A stretch of 64,000 nucleotides of DNA from Proales similis. Lineage: Eukaryota > Rotifera > Eurotatoria > Ploima > Proalidae. Each line of letters starts with the position of its first letter. Within the stretch, counting starts at the first letter, position 1. The DNA is taken from contig JAGVRJ010000011.1 of NCBI GenBank assembly GCA_019059635.1, positions 62,001 through 126,000 on the forward strand, read 5' to 3'. The notes beneath the pieces are model-generated. The model worked only from the letters and a program-made list of their open reading frames with translations, ran no database searches and was not told the DNA's origin. The translations under genes and the position numbers were made by a program. Positions 34,587-44,865 of this stretch are shown here, one piece after another.

Positions 34587-35188
34587 CCAGAAAAATTGTT
34601 GCTCTGAACTGTCTTGTTCGCTTCTTTGCCGTCTTTAACCCCATCCAGTCACCTGGTCTTGACCATTGGTCTTTTTGCTTCTTCTCCTCGTCGATTAATA
34701 TTCCTCTCTATGCCCCCCGAGGCAATGCAATAAAGCAAGATAGACTGAGAAATCTCAATAATTAATCTTTATAGTTGAATAGTTGGATTGAATAGATGAG
34801 GTTAGGTTGTTGGAAAATGTGTGTCATCTCAAAAGTCCCTTATGGATTGGTTAGTTTTCGAATTAGCCCGAAAACCAAAGAATGCGGGATATTGTTGGGA
34901 ATAATCCAAAATTGAATAAAAATTCTCCGTACTTTGGTTGAATTGCTTCGCTGTTTTTTGTGAATTGTTTAACCATCTAAAATCCACCTTGGGACCTTGC
35001 CAGCTCATGTGGTCGATTTGATAGTGCTATCCACAGAAAAGAGTAAACAAGTGTCGTGCCCTTGCTGTCGGAGCACAAGCGAAGAGCGTTGATAATTGCC
35101 CAAGAACTGGAAATTACTGTTTTTCACTTACTTTTCAATTGCATTTAAAAGTATTCAAGTCAGATGAAACGCAAATGACAGTAAGAAA
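34587..35188. other. Intergenic segment, ARMC8 to AlkB-like gene
   Basis: About 600 bases with polyadenylation-type AATAAA signals near 34729 and 34915. No coding exon was seen. Confidence 0.5.
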
Positions 35189-35878
35189 ATGGCAACCAAA
35201 CGAAAAATAAACTCAGCTTGTTGGTTCGAGGAAAAGAGGGAAAAGACACAAGATGTTATTGAAGTGTACCCAGGAGCCGTTGAAAAAAAAGTTTATTTGA
35301 ACGAAACAAAGACAAGCTGGGTGCGTTTACAAAAGCTAACAACACCACCAGGTCTCAGGCTCGAGGAGTTTGAAGAATTATTTGGACTCAAGCCGAACAA
35401 AAAGCTTCAAATCAAAATAGCCGGACGTTTGGTTGAATGTCCACGTTACAGCCAGAGCTACCTTCGTTCGTACAAGTTTAGTGGTTTAGACCACGAGGCA
35501 AGCGATAATTTTCCAGACAGAATTAACGAACTGCTCAAATTCTGTCAATCGAGAAATCCAAATCTGAACCAGTGTCTTGTAAACTGGTACGAACACGACG
35601 GTTCAATTGGCAAGCATTCGGACGATCAAACAAAACTACAACCGGACTCGGACATTTTCAGCCTGACTTTTGGACCGGCCGAAAGATTATTTGTATTAGA
35701 GCCAAAAAAGAAAGGAACGGTCGGCGAGAAAACGGTTCATGTTCATCTTGAACACAACACGCTACTGATTATGGGCGGCCAATGCCAAAGTACTCACACT
35801 CACACGGTGCCAAAAGTAAAAAACTCGCATCCCGTGCGCGGTCGTCGTTTAAACGTTACATTCAGATGCTTCAAGTGA
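35189..35878 (+). CDS. AlkB-family 2-oxoglutarate/Fe(II) dioxygenase (ALKBH2/3-like)
   Basis: A single exon of 229 residues. The double-stranded beta-helix core is clear: NWYEHDGSIGKHSDDQ supplies the Fe(II) ligands His143 and Asp145, THTHTVPK supplies the distal His205, and RRLNVTFR holds the Arg that contacts 2-oxoglutarate and the conserved end. In this family the reaction is oxidative demethylation of alkylated bases, releasing formaldehyde. The ...SLTFGPAERLFV... strand resembles ALKBH2/3, the DNA/RNA repair members, but no substrate-recognition lid allows a subfamily call. There is no targeting signal. AATAAA follows at about 35888. Confidence 0.82.
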   Translation: MATKRKINSACWFEEKREKTQDVIEVYPGAVEKKVYLNETKTSWVRLQKLTTPPGLRLEEFEELFGLKPNKKLQIKIAGRLVECPRYSQSYLRSYKFSGLDHEASDNFPDRINELLKFCQSRNPNLNQCLVNWYEHDGSIGKHSDDQTKLQPDSDIFSLTFGPAERLFVLEPKKKGTVGEKTVHVHLEHNTLLIMGGQCQSTHTHTVPKVKNSHPVRGRRLNVTFRCFK

Positions 35879-36455
35879 ACAATCTGCAATAAATCCAAGA
35901 GATTACTTTGTTTTAGCTTTATTTTAAAACATAAAGGAAGATAAAGGCAGATTGTAAAACTGGACGAAAAATCATATAAATGAAGAAAATTTTTGAGATA
36001 AAACTTTGGGCAATACTTAATTGCTAGCAAAGGGATTTCAAATCTGTTTGATTGTTTTCGTCAACACCAATGAGTTGCTAACTGCGAAGAGCGAACTGAG
36101 TAAAGCACACGAGAGGTGGTGCTCATTTAGTGATTAAGCCACAAAACCGGAGGTGTCGATTGTCAGCGTATATTTCCCTCCTTCTTCCGGCTTGAATTTA
36201 AAATCGAGAAATCAGCCAAGTCAAAATCGTAAAAACTGAGCGACAGTTGAGTGAACTCGACATAAATGCATCCGGGCTGGTTAATTGAGGCGACACATTC
36301 ATGTTTGTCTCTTTGGCTTCACATTATTCCAAGCGACCTAAATGGAGGTAAGCGGCTCACTCTTCTTTTTCCATTCACTTAACGGCTGAAAGTACACGCA
36401 AATAGCACAAACAGATTCACCTGACAGACTTGGGAACAGTCGATTTCTGAACAAC
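35879..36455. other. Intergenic segment, AlkB-like gene to proprotein convertase
   Basis: About 580 bases between same-strand genes. Nothing beyond 3' and 5' flanking sequence was recognised. Confidence 0.5.
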
Positions 36456-38677
36456 ATGTCCGAAAACCTTAGCTGTTTGAAATTGAGTGCCGCACTAACT
36501 TTTCTGGCGGCTTGCTTGGCCCAATTCAGCTATTTGAGGAGCCAGAAAAGAGTTAAAATTGGAAGAAAATCCATCTGGCCAATCAAATACTTGATTGGTT
36601 TACAGCTTTTCGCTTTCTTGTCTTTTTATGGTTTTGCGATGATGGCAAGATTTGACTGTCAAGACGATGACGATGATGGCAAGATTCAGTGGTCAAGTCA
36701 TTTTGTAATTGAAATGGACGCAACTGTTCAGCAAGTCAATCAAACTCTAAGACAATGCAACTTTCGCCTTCTCAGACAGGTCGGCAGCCTTGAGAAGGTT
36801 TTTGTAGTCGAATTAGACCCGGATTCTTTAGAGGCATCTGTTAATCACCAACAATTCATGGACAGATCAGCTCGTACGCTCTTATCCCTTCCGCAAGTAA
36901 AATGGCTCAGGCGTGAGAAATTACTGACTCGGCATAAGCGCGACCTGATTAAATGCGACTCGTCATATTTTATAAGATCTCAACCAGAAGCAGGATATTG
37001 CTCCAAGCTAGTATTTTTTGACCTTCATTTGGGCCAAGATCCGTGCTGGAGCGACATGTGGTATTTGAACAGGAATTTGTTCACAACTCTGCCTGATTTA
37101 AATGTGACGGGCGCATGGGCTCAAGGCTATTCGGGTAAAGGAGTGTCGGTGACATTTCTTGACGATGGCCTTGAATGGACACATCCAGATTTGGAGCAAA
37201 ACTTCGATCCACTTGCGAGCACTGACTTGAACGACCATGACAGCGATCCCATGCCGCGGTATGATGAAGACAATTCCAACAAGCATGGAACGAGATGCGC
37301 CGGTCAAGTAGCTGCTGTGGCCAACAACAGCATATGCTCTGTGGGTGTAGCGTTCAATGCCGGTGTTGGGGGCGTGCGAATGCTCGACGGTCGAGTATTC
37401 GACTCGGTCGAGGCAAGCTCCTTAAGCTTTAATCTCGATCACATATCAATCTACTCAGCCAACTGGGGACCAGACGACAGCGGCCAAGTAGTTGACGGTC
37501 CCGGCCCGTTGGCCAGTCGAGCCTTTGCTCAAGGCGTTAAGAATGGTCGACGCGGCTTGGGTTCCATATTTGTTTGGGCATCAGGCAACGGCGGCGCATT
37601 TCATGATTCATGCGCTTGTGATGGATACGCCAGTAGTATTTACACAATTTCAATCAGCAGCACAACAGAGTCCGGCGAGCGACCTTGGTATCTGGAAGAG
37701 TGCGCATCGACTCTGGCCGCCGTCTACAGTAGCGGCAATCGCATTTTTACTCAGACAGAGCAGGAGGATGAAGAAAGAGGTGTTTTTACCACTGACATCA
37801 GGCAAGGCTGCACCAAAGGACACATGGGCACATCAGCAGCGGCTCCTCTAGCTGCTGGAATAGTCGCACTTGCTCTAGAAGCGAATCCGAGCCTTAGTTG
37901 GCGCGATGTGATGCATCTTATTGTTCTGACTTCTCGTCCTTACGCTATTCCATCAGCGGATAATATCACGAACAAACGAGGTCTCGCAGTGAGCTCGAGA
38001 TACGGCTTCGGCCTGATCGACGCCGGTCTAATGGTCAATGAGGCCAAGAACTGGGTGACTGTACCGGAAATGGTCACATGCCATGTGTCCGAAACTGGCA
38101 AATATTCCATGTAATTAAAGCCGAACGATTGAAATCAGCAATACATGAGAGTTTGTTTGCATAGAAATAGAAGCGGCGCCGAAAATAGCAAAATTGAAGC
38201 AGTTGTTGTCACAGATGCCTGTGCCGGTCGGTCAGAAGAAGTGAACTTTGTTGAGCAAGTACAAGCAAATGTTAGCATCGAGGCGGCAGTGCGAGGAGCA
38301 TTGCAAGTCCATTTGACATCGCCAATGGGAACCCGTAGCCAATTGCTTCCTGTAAATGTCAATTGAACTTATGTTAAGCAAATTATTGAAAACTTTTGTT
38401 CAAGACTCGTCCTCTGGACTTGAGTGCCAAAGGGTTTCATCAATGGCCTCTTATGAGCGTTCAATTTTGGGGCGAGAGCGCCAAGGGCGAGTGGATATTG
38501 GAAGTGGAAGCAACAGACGGATCAAATGGTGAGCGAGTAAAAATCTTATTTTGGATTCTGCATAAATTCAGTGTCTAAATAAAAGTGGCCCTTTATCACT
38601 TTGAGCTTCATATACATGGAAGCGGTACAGAGCCGATTCAGTTCGCTTCTCTTGTACGTCAAAAGCGGAGAATGTGA
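36456..38677 (+). CDS. Furin/kexin-type proprotein convertase (S8B protease)
   Basis: Four exons (36456-38110, 38165-38351, 38405-38528, 38586-38677) give 685 residues. The prodomain ends at a furin site RHKR162. The catalytic domain has Asp236 (FLDDG), His277 (KHGTRCAG), oxyanion Asn378 (WASGNGG) and Ser460 (GTSAAAP). A P domain follows with LTSPMGTRSQLL and a WILEVEA core, ending about where the furin P domain ends. It should cleave secretory precursors after dibasic sites. The N-terminus is odd: instead of a simple signal peptide it has two hydrophobic stretches (about residues 9-27 and 43-63), suggesting a signal anchor as in some insect furins. There is no C-terminal membrane or Cys-rich region. 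All three introns lie in the P-domain part; the 1.65 kb first exon is uninterrupted. Confidence 0.92.
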
Positions 38678-38864
38678 TAAGCAACAAGGCGATACCTGCC
38701 ATTCGGATTTTATTATTGTTATGAAATGGAATTTGAAATAACATTTTTTAAATGTTCTGTTCTTTGAAGTGGAATGGACAAGAAATTAACTGGCAAAAAT
38801 GTGCACTCGGGCCAATGCCTGCTGGTCATCTGAGATTCTGGTTGGTTTCCTTCGACTAGGAAAC

Positions 38865-40415
38865 TCATTTCTTGGCTTTTTTGGTCGACGGCTGCGACTC
38901 GGGACTCGAGCGAGGAGTTCGGCTCTCCTGCTGCTCTTTATCTTTTTCATAGGCAGCCTTCATGCGGCCGATGTTCTTCTTGCTCACCACTGCATGATCC
39001 ACAATCGGCCTCGGATAATCTTGACCGATAATGCAGCCGGCCTTTTTCTGAACAACCATCGGCGCCGTCCACGGCTCGAATATGTACTGGTCCGGATAGT
39101 TTTTCAGCATGGGCAGATGTTTACGAATGTAAGCGCCGGTTTTGTCTGTTTTCTTGCCGAACGCAATCGGACTGTAAACACGAAAGTACTGGTGAAAGAA
39201 AGCGGAGGCGCTTAGCCACTGCCAGTTGGCCGCGTTTAAACTCCAGTCGGCGTCGAGCAGCCATTCTTCGAATACCTCGACGCCTTTGACCCACGACTGA
39301 TACAGGTCGCCTCGAGTTAGGAAACAAGCGACTGCGTGTCTTGCCAAATGATGGATCCAGCCCTCGGTGCGCAACTGAGTCATTATGGCGTCGATGAACG
39401 GAAAACCAGTTTGGGCATTGCGCCACGCTTGAAAATATTTGTCGTTCTGGTCCCAGTCGATTTGCTTGCAGATCGGATTTCCTTCAATTCGATCGAAGTT
39501 GGGCACATAGGCGCCGTTGAAGTAGAAGAATTCGCGCCAAAACAATTGACCCTCCAAAGACATTGGCGGCTTAGAGCATTTTCGCGCTCGCCTGTAAACG
39601 TCCATTAGCCTGTGATAGAACTTGCGCGCACTCAAGCAGCCAAATTTGAGATACGGACTGAGAACAGTGGTGCTCGGCTCCAGACTGTTCGGACTGGTGC
39701 TGGGCTTTTCGAAACTGGCGATCCAGCTTTCGTCCTTGAACTGCTCGTCAAAGCGTCGGAGAGCCTCGCTCTCGCCGCCCGGGTAGAGACATGGGCCGCA
39801 GTCATTTTTCTCATCTACGCTGAGCTCGTCGAGAGTCGGGATCGCGTACTTTGAATAATCCACGTCTACTGGTTTGAATGGCTCTTTGGGTGCCTCAATC
39901 GCTTTGGGAGGAGCGCCGCATCTTGTCATCAGGCTCACGAACGCCTGATAAGTGCCTGGTACTTTTTGCTGGTTCTTTTTGTAGAGCATTTCAGGGTCGT
40001 ACAGTGTGTGGGAGCATTTTGTTGAGACTTGAACACCGAGCTGGTTCATTAAATCAGTGATTTGCTGATCGCGCTGTTTGGCATAGGGCTCTGTGTCACT
40101 CTCGAAACAGACCAAACCGACATTCCATTCTTTTACTTTTTCCTTGAACACACTCGTCGGCTCGCCGTTGATAAGTATAAGGCCGGAGTTGAGCTTCAAG
40201 AGACTCTGATGAAGGTCGTTGAGCGACTGAACCAGAAAGCGCCAGCGATTGGGCCCGACCCGGTAGTTGTGGCGAAACCACGGGTCGAGAATGAAGACCG
40301 GATAGACGCGTTCGCTGTTGTTTATTGCGTCTATCAGCGCCGGATTGTCGTGCAGCCGTAGTGCCTTGCGAAACCAGTAAATTGAATTCGCTGACTTGGC
40401 GTTGGTCAGACTCAT
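38865..40415 (-). CDS. (6-4) photolyase / animal cryptochrome
   Basis: A single exon of 516 residues from the in-frame ATG at 40415; the frame is open further upstream but has no earlier ATG. The N-terminal alpha/beta domain starts IYWFRKALRLHDNPAL, and the FAD domain has EGWIHHLARHAVACF and LLDADWSLNAANW. The two histidines (about 356 and 360 in this numbering) are the pair required for (6-4) photoproduct repair in photolyases. The short tail is Lys/Ser-rich and lacks the long C-terminal extension of clock cryptochromes. Light-driven DNA repair is the likelier role; a circadian repressor cannot be excluded. It is intronless and tail-to-tail with the convertase gene, 187 bases apart. Confidence 0.9.
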   Translation of the reverse strand: MSLTNAKSANSIYWFRKALRLHDNPALIDAINNSERVYPVFILDPWFRHNYRVGPNRWRFLVQSLNDLHQSLLKLNSGLILINGEPTSVFKEKVKEWNVGLVCFESDTEPYAKQRDQQITDLMNQLGVQVSTKCSHTLYDPEMLYKKNQQKVPGTYQAFVSLMTRCGAPPKAIEAPKEPFKPVDVDYSKYAIPTLDELSVDEKNDCGPCLYPGGESEALRRFDEQFKDESWIASFEKPSTSPNSLEPSTTVLSPYLKFGCLSARKFYHRLMDVYRRARKCSKPPMSLEGQLFWREFFYFNGAYVPNFDRIEGNPICKQIDWDQNDKYFQAWRNAQTGFPFIDAIMTQLRTEGWIHHLARHAVACFLTRGDLYQSWVKGVEVFEEWLLDADWSLNAANWQWLSASAFFHQYFRVYSPIAFGKKTDKTGAYIRKHLPMLKNYPDQYIFEPWTAPMVVQKKAGCIIGQDYPRPIVDHAVVSKKNIGRMKAAYEKDKEQQESRTPRSSPESQPSTKKAKK

Positions 40416-41120
40416 TTCGAAGCGGGAAGATTTCTTTTGACTCTTTCTTTCCGATCTCTTCAAGTCATTGGTGAGAACATTTTTCTCGAGTTACATAAGC
40501 TGAGAAAACGAACGTGTGGGAGGCACAGGCAGAGGGAGAAGAGAGGGCAAGAGAAGAAGAGCAGGGAGCTGATTCGAGTGCGTCTTAATTGTCTGAATTA
40601 TGCAATGTTCTTACGGACCGCCAACAAGTCCGCGCCCAATGAAAAGTAACATAAAAGTGATGATTGGCGCTCTCTTAAAAGTAAAGCAGCGATCAAGCCC
40701 TTTGGATCAATTGATATTTGATGTCCGATTGGAAAGAGGCTAATGGTCAAGTTTTGATTCAGATCTCATAAATTTTAACAAAAAGAGCCCCAAATTGATT
40801 GAGATTGCAATCGGTCTCTAAGCGATTGGGCAACTGGCTGGACAGAGGTGTCTTCAGTTTTGTTTGTTTCGATTCGAAAATACGAGACTAGAGGTCATTA
40901 TGAATGGATAATAATAAACTAGCGCGAGCCAGCAGGAAGAGCCTTAGAGTTCATGTGTGTTCGAAGCAAAATTATGATCGATCGTTCATGTTGATTCGGG
41001 TGTACAGAGTAGCGCTTGCTGTTTAAGAACCATTATCACAATTATAGCCAACTATCATCAGGTCCGGCAGAAATAAGGATCAGAGTGAACAGGAGCAGCC
41101 GCAGTTGGATAGGAAATAGA
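40416..41120. other. Divergent promoter region, photolyase and PABPN1-like gene
   Basis: About 700 bases between two start codons facing apart. No coding sequence was recognised; it should contain both promoters. Confidence 0.5.
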
Positions 41121-42002
41121 ATGCGAGAAATGTCCAACGAAGAACAACTGGACGATATGGGCACGACAGGCTACGGCTACAGCGATTACAACGAGATGGG
41201 CTGGGACCAGGATGAGCCGGCCGGAGAGCGTTTGGAAGAAGGACGCGCTGGCGACGATGACGCTTACTTTCAGCGCCCGAGCGGCACTTTTCAACGAGAA
41301 AAGGTCGATCACGATGCTCTTTCGATTTACATTGGCAATGTGGACTATTCAGCGAGCGAGGAAGAGCTGAGAGACGCTTTCATTTCTTGCGGCGAGATAG
41401 TCCGTGTAACAATCATAAAAAACATGAAAACCGGCCAACCAAAAGGCGCCGCGTTCATCGAGTTCGTAAACAAGGAATCAGTGCAAGCCGCCATGCAATT
41501 CAATGGGAAAGAAGTAAAAGGTAATCTGGTCGACTTTTGGCGCGAAAAAGGCTTCTCTTAAAAATGTGAAACGTTCAAAGGACGCCCACTTACAGTCACT
41601 TCGAAACGACCGCGACCCGAAAATCGACCTCGAGAGAAACGTTTTTTTGATCGACGACCACCACGTTCATTCAACCGAGGAGGCTTTTCAGGAAGCGGTG
41701 ATTTTGCCGGCTATGTCCCTCGAGCTGCACGAGGATTTGATTCGTCCCGTTCTGGTCAAATGGACCGGCGAGGGGGCGGCGGCGGCGGCAGCGGCGGCTA
41801 CTCAAACGGTGGATCTCGATTCGATCCCTATCGACGACCAAATCAAGGATTTGAACATCAAAACGGCAGTCAGGCTCAGTTTGCTCCTCGCGGTGGTTAC
41901 GCCGGCCGATCTCGAGGTCATTACCGAGGCAAAATGCCATCCGACCGAGCTCCACGCCATCATAGCCAGGGCGGCTATTCCGATTTCAACGACAGGAGAT
42001 GA
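41121..42002 (+). CDS. PABPN1-like nuclear poly(A)-binding protein with RGG tail
   Basis: Two exons (41121-41520, 41581-42002) give 273 residues. One RRM spans about residues 67-143: RNP2 SIYIGNVDYSASEEEL and RNP1 PKGAAFIEF, followed by NKESVQAAM. This is close to the PABPN1 RRM, which starts SIYVGNVDYGATAEEL. The second exon encodes an Arg/Gly-rich tail (RRGGGGGGSGGYSNGG), comparable to the arginine-rich PABPN1 C-terminus. PABPN1 controls poly(A) tail length in the nucleus. The N-terminus is acidic and lacks the coiled coil that lets PABPN1 stimulate poly(A) polymerase, so an embryonic-type (PABPN1L-like) or diverged paralog is possible. A second ATG three codons downstream (41130) could also start. 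Confidence 0.82.
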
Positions 42003-42558
42003 AGCAGACGCCGTTCTGTGCCAAGTTGATTTAAATAGCGACCGACTTTAAGCGCTAAAGCGTCGATACGTTCAAAAATTGACCGATCTCCAAATCAAAT
42101 GATTCATTCACGCTGTTTATTAGCTCTTGTTGTTCTTCTTACATTTTTCTTGTTTCTTTTTTGGTAATTAATACGAAAAATTTGTGGCATAAACGCAAAC
42201 GCGAACCTATTTGCTTATTCTTTTTTCGTCTTCGCCGCTCAAGTCAGTCATCATCACCACCTATTTAAATTGTTTTCCAAAGGTAGAAAGAACCTGCAAA
42301 TCGAAAGATAAAAAATTTAATCTGATCGCCGACTAACTTTGCCAGTCTATGTGTTGTCGCTGTTGGTTGGTGAGTAGACGCCAAATGAGCTGATTAGTCA
42401 TAACAACGAATACTCAACCCCGTCCAATCTTACGATCAGTCTCTCCCTCTTTTGGGTTTAAATCGTTTAAGAAGCTCGTTCGTCGTTTCTTTCTATTTTG
42501 GTTGCATAAAAAATAAAATTATTGAAAATAGAGAAAAAAAAACAGAGAGAGAGAGAGA
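42003..42558. other. Intergenic segment, PABPN1-like to amidase
   Basis: About 555 bases: 3' UTR of the upstream gene and presumed amidase promoter/leader ending in a GA tract right before the start codon. No coding sequence was seen. Confidence 0.5.
42544..42558. repeat. (GA)n tract adjoining the amidase start codon
   Basis: About seven GA units directly before the ATG at 42559, hence in the 5' leader if that start is used. Confidence 0.85.
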
Positions 42559-44214
42559 ATGAAGTATTTGTCAAATGGAGTAATGACATTGATGGCGTGG
42601 AGGTGCCTAATGTGGCTGAGCTTTATCTGGCTCTGCAATTGCCAGTCGAGATTTGAAAAGGCGACTGTGGCAGAGGTCCAAAGCCTTGTTGCATCTGGAA
42701 TAAAATGCAGTCAGATAATTGAACATTATTTGACCAGAGGATACACTTACAATAAGAAGCTAAACGCGATAATCAGCTTTAATCCTGATGCGATGCGCCA
42801 AGCAATTGAGCTCGACAGCGTTGACGAGAAGAGTCGTGGCCGGCTACATTGCGTTCCGATTCTGGTCAAAGACAATATTGACGCTGTACCGTTGCCAACT
42901 ACTGGTGGCCTACGAGCGCTTCGCCGCTCTTTTCCAAATCATGACTCGATAGTTGTGAGTCGGCTGCGGCAACATGGCGCAGTTGTGATCGGCAAGACCA
43001 ACCTGGCCGAACTCGGCCTGGGCTCGCAATACAACAGTGAACTGGGAGGCGAATGTCGAAACCCGTTCAACACAAGTAAAACGTGCGGCGCGTCAAGCTC
43101 CGGCGTGGGCGCTGGCCTTGCAGCGGCGATGGGAGTGATCGGCATCGGCACCGACACAGACGGCTCGATTCTGCAACCTGCATCTTATTGCGGTGTCTAT
43201 GGCCTTAGATGGGCCCAAGAGGACGCCCTGCTTGACGGAGTCATTCCTCTGTTCGGCAATCAGGACATGGCCGGTCCTATGACTCGAAGTATTTATGATC
43301 TAGCTCTTGTGCACAGTCTCATTCAGACCAACAACACCCAACTCTACCAGCAGTTCCTTTCCACTTCCAGCCAAAACAAGTTTCGCCTCGCTTATTTTGA
43401 GAATTTTTTCGAGCGAATTACTCTGAACGCGTCCGTCTTCACACTCGACGGCGAGCCAAACAAGCTTGTGAACCGGTCAATATTTGACATGCTTGCCCGC
43501 CTTGAACCAGTCGCGGAAGTGAGCAAATTTCGTCTTGACTCGAACGAGTTTGACAATCTTTTATCGGAAATTACAATGTTGACCCTATTAAGAATAGAAG
43601 CGCAGATTCCTTGTTTCCGTTCCGAATTGGATGCCTACTTTGGCCAAGCGAACAGATTCGACTTTGACGCTCCGTATAAATCGTTTGAAGAGTTCAGAAA
43701 CAGCCCGCTATTGTCTGAATTTTGGAACGTATTTTTCTTTAATGCCTCTGTGTACGATCCTGAATCGACCGAATGTCAGCAGTTGCTCTCCGTCTACCAG
43801 ACGCGGAAAAATGAACTGAGACAGCGTATAATTGACCTGATGGAGAAGGCTGAAGCAGATTTCTTTTTATTTCCGACAACCAACACCGAGGCGCCTGGAC
43901 TCACCGACCAGAATCAGTTGAGCATCGAAGGCATGTCCCTGTCTTATTTGCTGGGGCTACCTGCGCTCTCAGTGCCAATAATTTCAGGCGATCAAAACAT
44001 GCCGGTCGCTTTTTTGTGTATTTCAAGCAGAGAAAAGTTCGACTCGGTTCTGCGCTTTGCCAAACAATACGAGGACCGTCTATTCAGCCTTAAGCTGCCT
44101 GCAAGCACCCCAGAAATCGAGAGCTGTCTAGTTCGATCTAATTCGAATAGGTCGAGTGCCTCTCTTCTTACAATGGTCACATTTCTTATCTTGTTCTATT
44201 TACATGCCTTTTGA
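42559..44214 (+). CDS. Secreted or GPI-type amidase (amidase-signature family)
   Basis: A single exon of 551 residues. A signal peptide is likely (MAWRCLMWLSFIWLCNCQ, cleaved near residue 29). The amidase-signature Ser-cisSer-Lys triad is visible: Lys104 in ILVKDNID, the Ser179-181 stretch in GASSSG, and nucleophile Ser203 in GTDTDGSI. These enzymes hydrolyse amides; substrates range from fatty-acid amides (FAAH) to bacterial-type amides. Two changes stand out: the glycine before the nucleophile is Asp in TDTDGSI, and the usual GSIR arginine is Leu (GSILQP). The C-terminus (ASLLTMVTFLILFYLHAF) is a GPI-like or membrane tail. The domain resembles bacterial/plant amidases as much as animal FAAH, so the subfamily is left open. 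AATAAA at 44261 falls 20 bases from the stop of SNAPC5 on the other strand. Confidence 0.82.
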   Translation: MKYLSNGVMTLMAWRCLMWLSFIWLCNCQSRFEKATVAEVQSLVASGIKCSQIIEHYLTRGYTYNKKLNAIISFNPDAMRQAIELDSVDEKSRGRLHCVPILVKDNIDAVPLPTTGGLRALRRSFPNHDSIVVSRLRQHGAVVIGKTNLAELGLGSQYNSELGGECRNPFNTSKTCGASSSGVGAGLAAAMGVIGIGTDTDGSILQPASYCGVYGLRWAQEDALLDGVIPLFGNQDMAGPMTRSIYDLALVHSLIQTNNTQLYQQFLSTSSQNKFRLAYFENFFERITLNASVFTLDGEPNKLVNRSIFDMLARLEPVAEVSKFRLDSNEFDNLLSEITMLTLLRIEAQIPCFRSELDAYFGQANRFDFDAPYKSFEEFRNSPLLSEFWNVFFFNASVYDPESTECQQLLSVYQTRKNELRQRIIDLMEKAEADFFLFPTTNTEAPGLTDQNQLSIEGMSLSYLLGLPALSVPIISGDQNMPVAFLCISSREKFDSVLRFAKQYEDRLFSLKLPASTPEIESCLVRSNSNRSSASLLTMVTFLILFYLHAF

Positions 44215-44280
44215 CCATTCATATAAAATCCATAGATGCAAAATGTGAAAAAATGAATTAAATAAATGATGAATTTAGCT

Positions 44281-44623
44281 TCAGTCATCCTCGTCTTCCT
44301 CTTCTTCGAATTGCTGGGTTCTCATCTGCAGTCTCAGCGATGGATCCAGATTAAGAGAGGCGGATATTGGCTCGTTTGAATTGCTGGTCGTCGACGTGCT
44401 AGGTTGGGGCTCCTGCTTCTGTTGCTGCTCTAATTTCCTGAAAAGCCAACATCAAACGGCTTGAAGAATTTGATTTGATATTGAGAAGCCGTTACTCGAG
44501 AATGCCCTGAAAATCGGCCTCTTCCGCCTTAAGTCTTTCCCTCTGATCCCTAAGGGCTGAGATCATTTGATTGAGAACTTTTTCTTGCTGTTTCAGTTCT
44601 TCAAGTTTCTTGTCAACATCCAT
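44281..44623 (-). CDS. SNAPC5: Small nuclear RNA-activating complex subunit 5 (SNAP19)
   Basis: Two exons in reading order, 44623-44496 and 44437-44281, encode 94 residues (human SNAPC5 has 98). The N-terminal coiled coil has KLEELKQQEKVLNQMISAL followed by DQRERLKAEEADFQGIL, the helix pattern of SNAPC5 (...LKAALHDQLNRLKVEEL...). The protein ends in an acidic run EEEEDEDD, as in the human protein. SNAPc binds the proximal sequence element of snRNA promoters for Pol II and Pol III. Because the protein is short and low-complexity, the call rests on helix register, length and acidic tail. It is tail-to-tail with the amidase gene and tandem with the SLC18B1-like gene. Confidence 0.72.
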
Positions 44624-44865
44624 CTCTCTTTCTAGCCAGAACTAAACTGCTTGCGTCTCAGTCAAACGAGGTTTCTAATGATTGCCGGTCACATCACGAC
44701 CTGGTTGAACATATTGCTGAGGCCAAAAACGAACAGGCATCATGCAAAAAGATTAAGATTAGCTTTTATTTAGCCACCGAGTTGGCTGTGCGTGAACAAA
44801 AGAATCATTATGCTTCAAATTAGCGATTGATTGTGAAGAACGCAAAAATAAAAAACGCTTTAAAA

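Noticed and set aside
40416-40463. Upstream extension of the photolyase frame
   Set aside because: The extension starts at a TTG. The first ATG is at 40415 and gives the usual family length and residue numbering.
41566-42051. Separate 161-residue ORF after the PABPN1-like RRM exon
   Set aside because: It overlaps the RGG-encoding second exon in another frame. The spliced frame continues the RRM and has the expected Arg/Gly composition.
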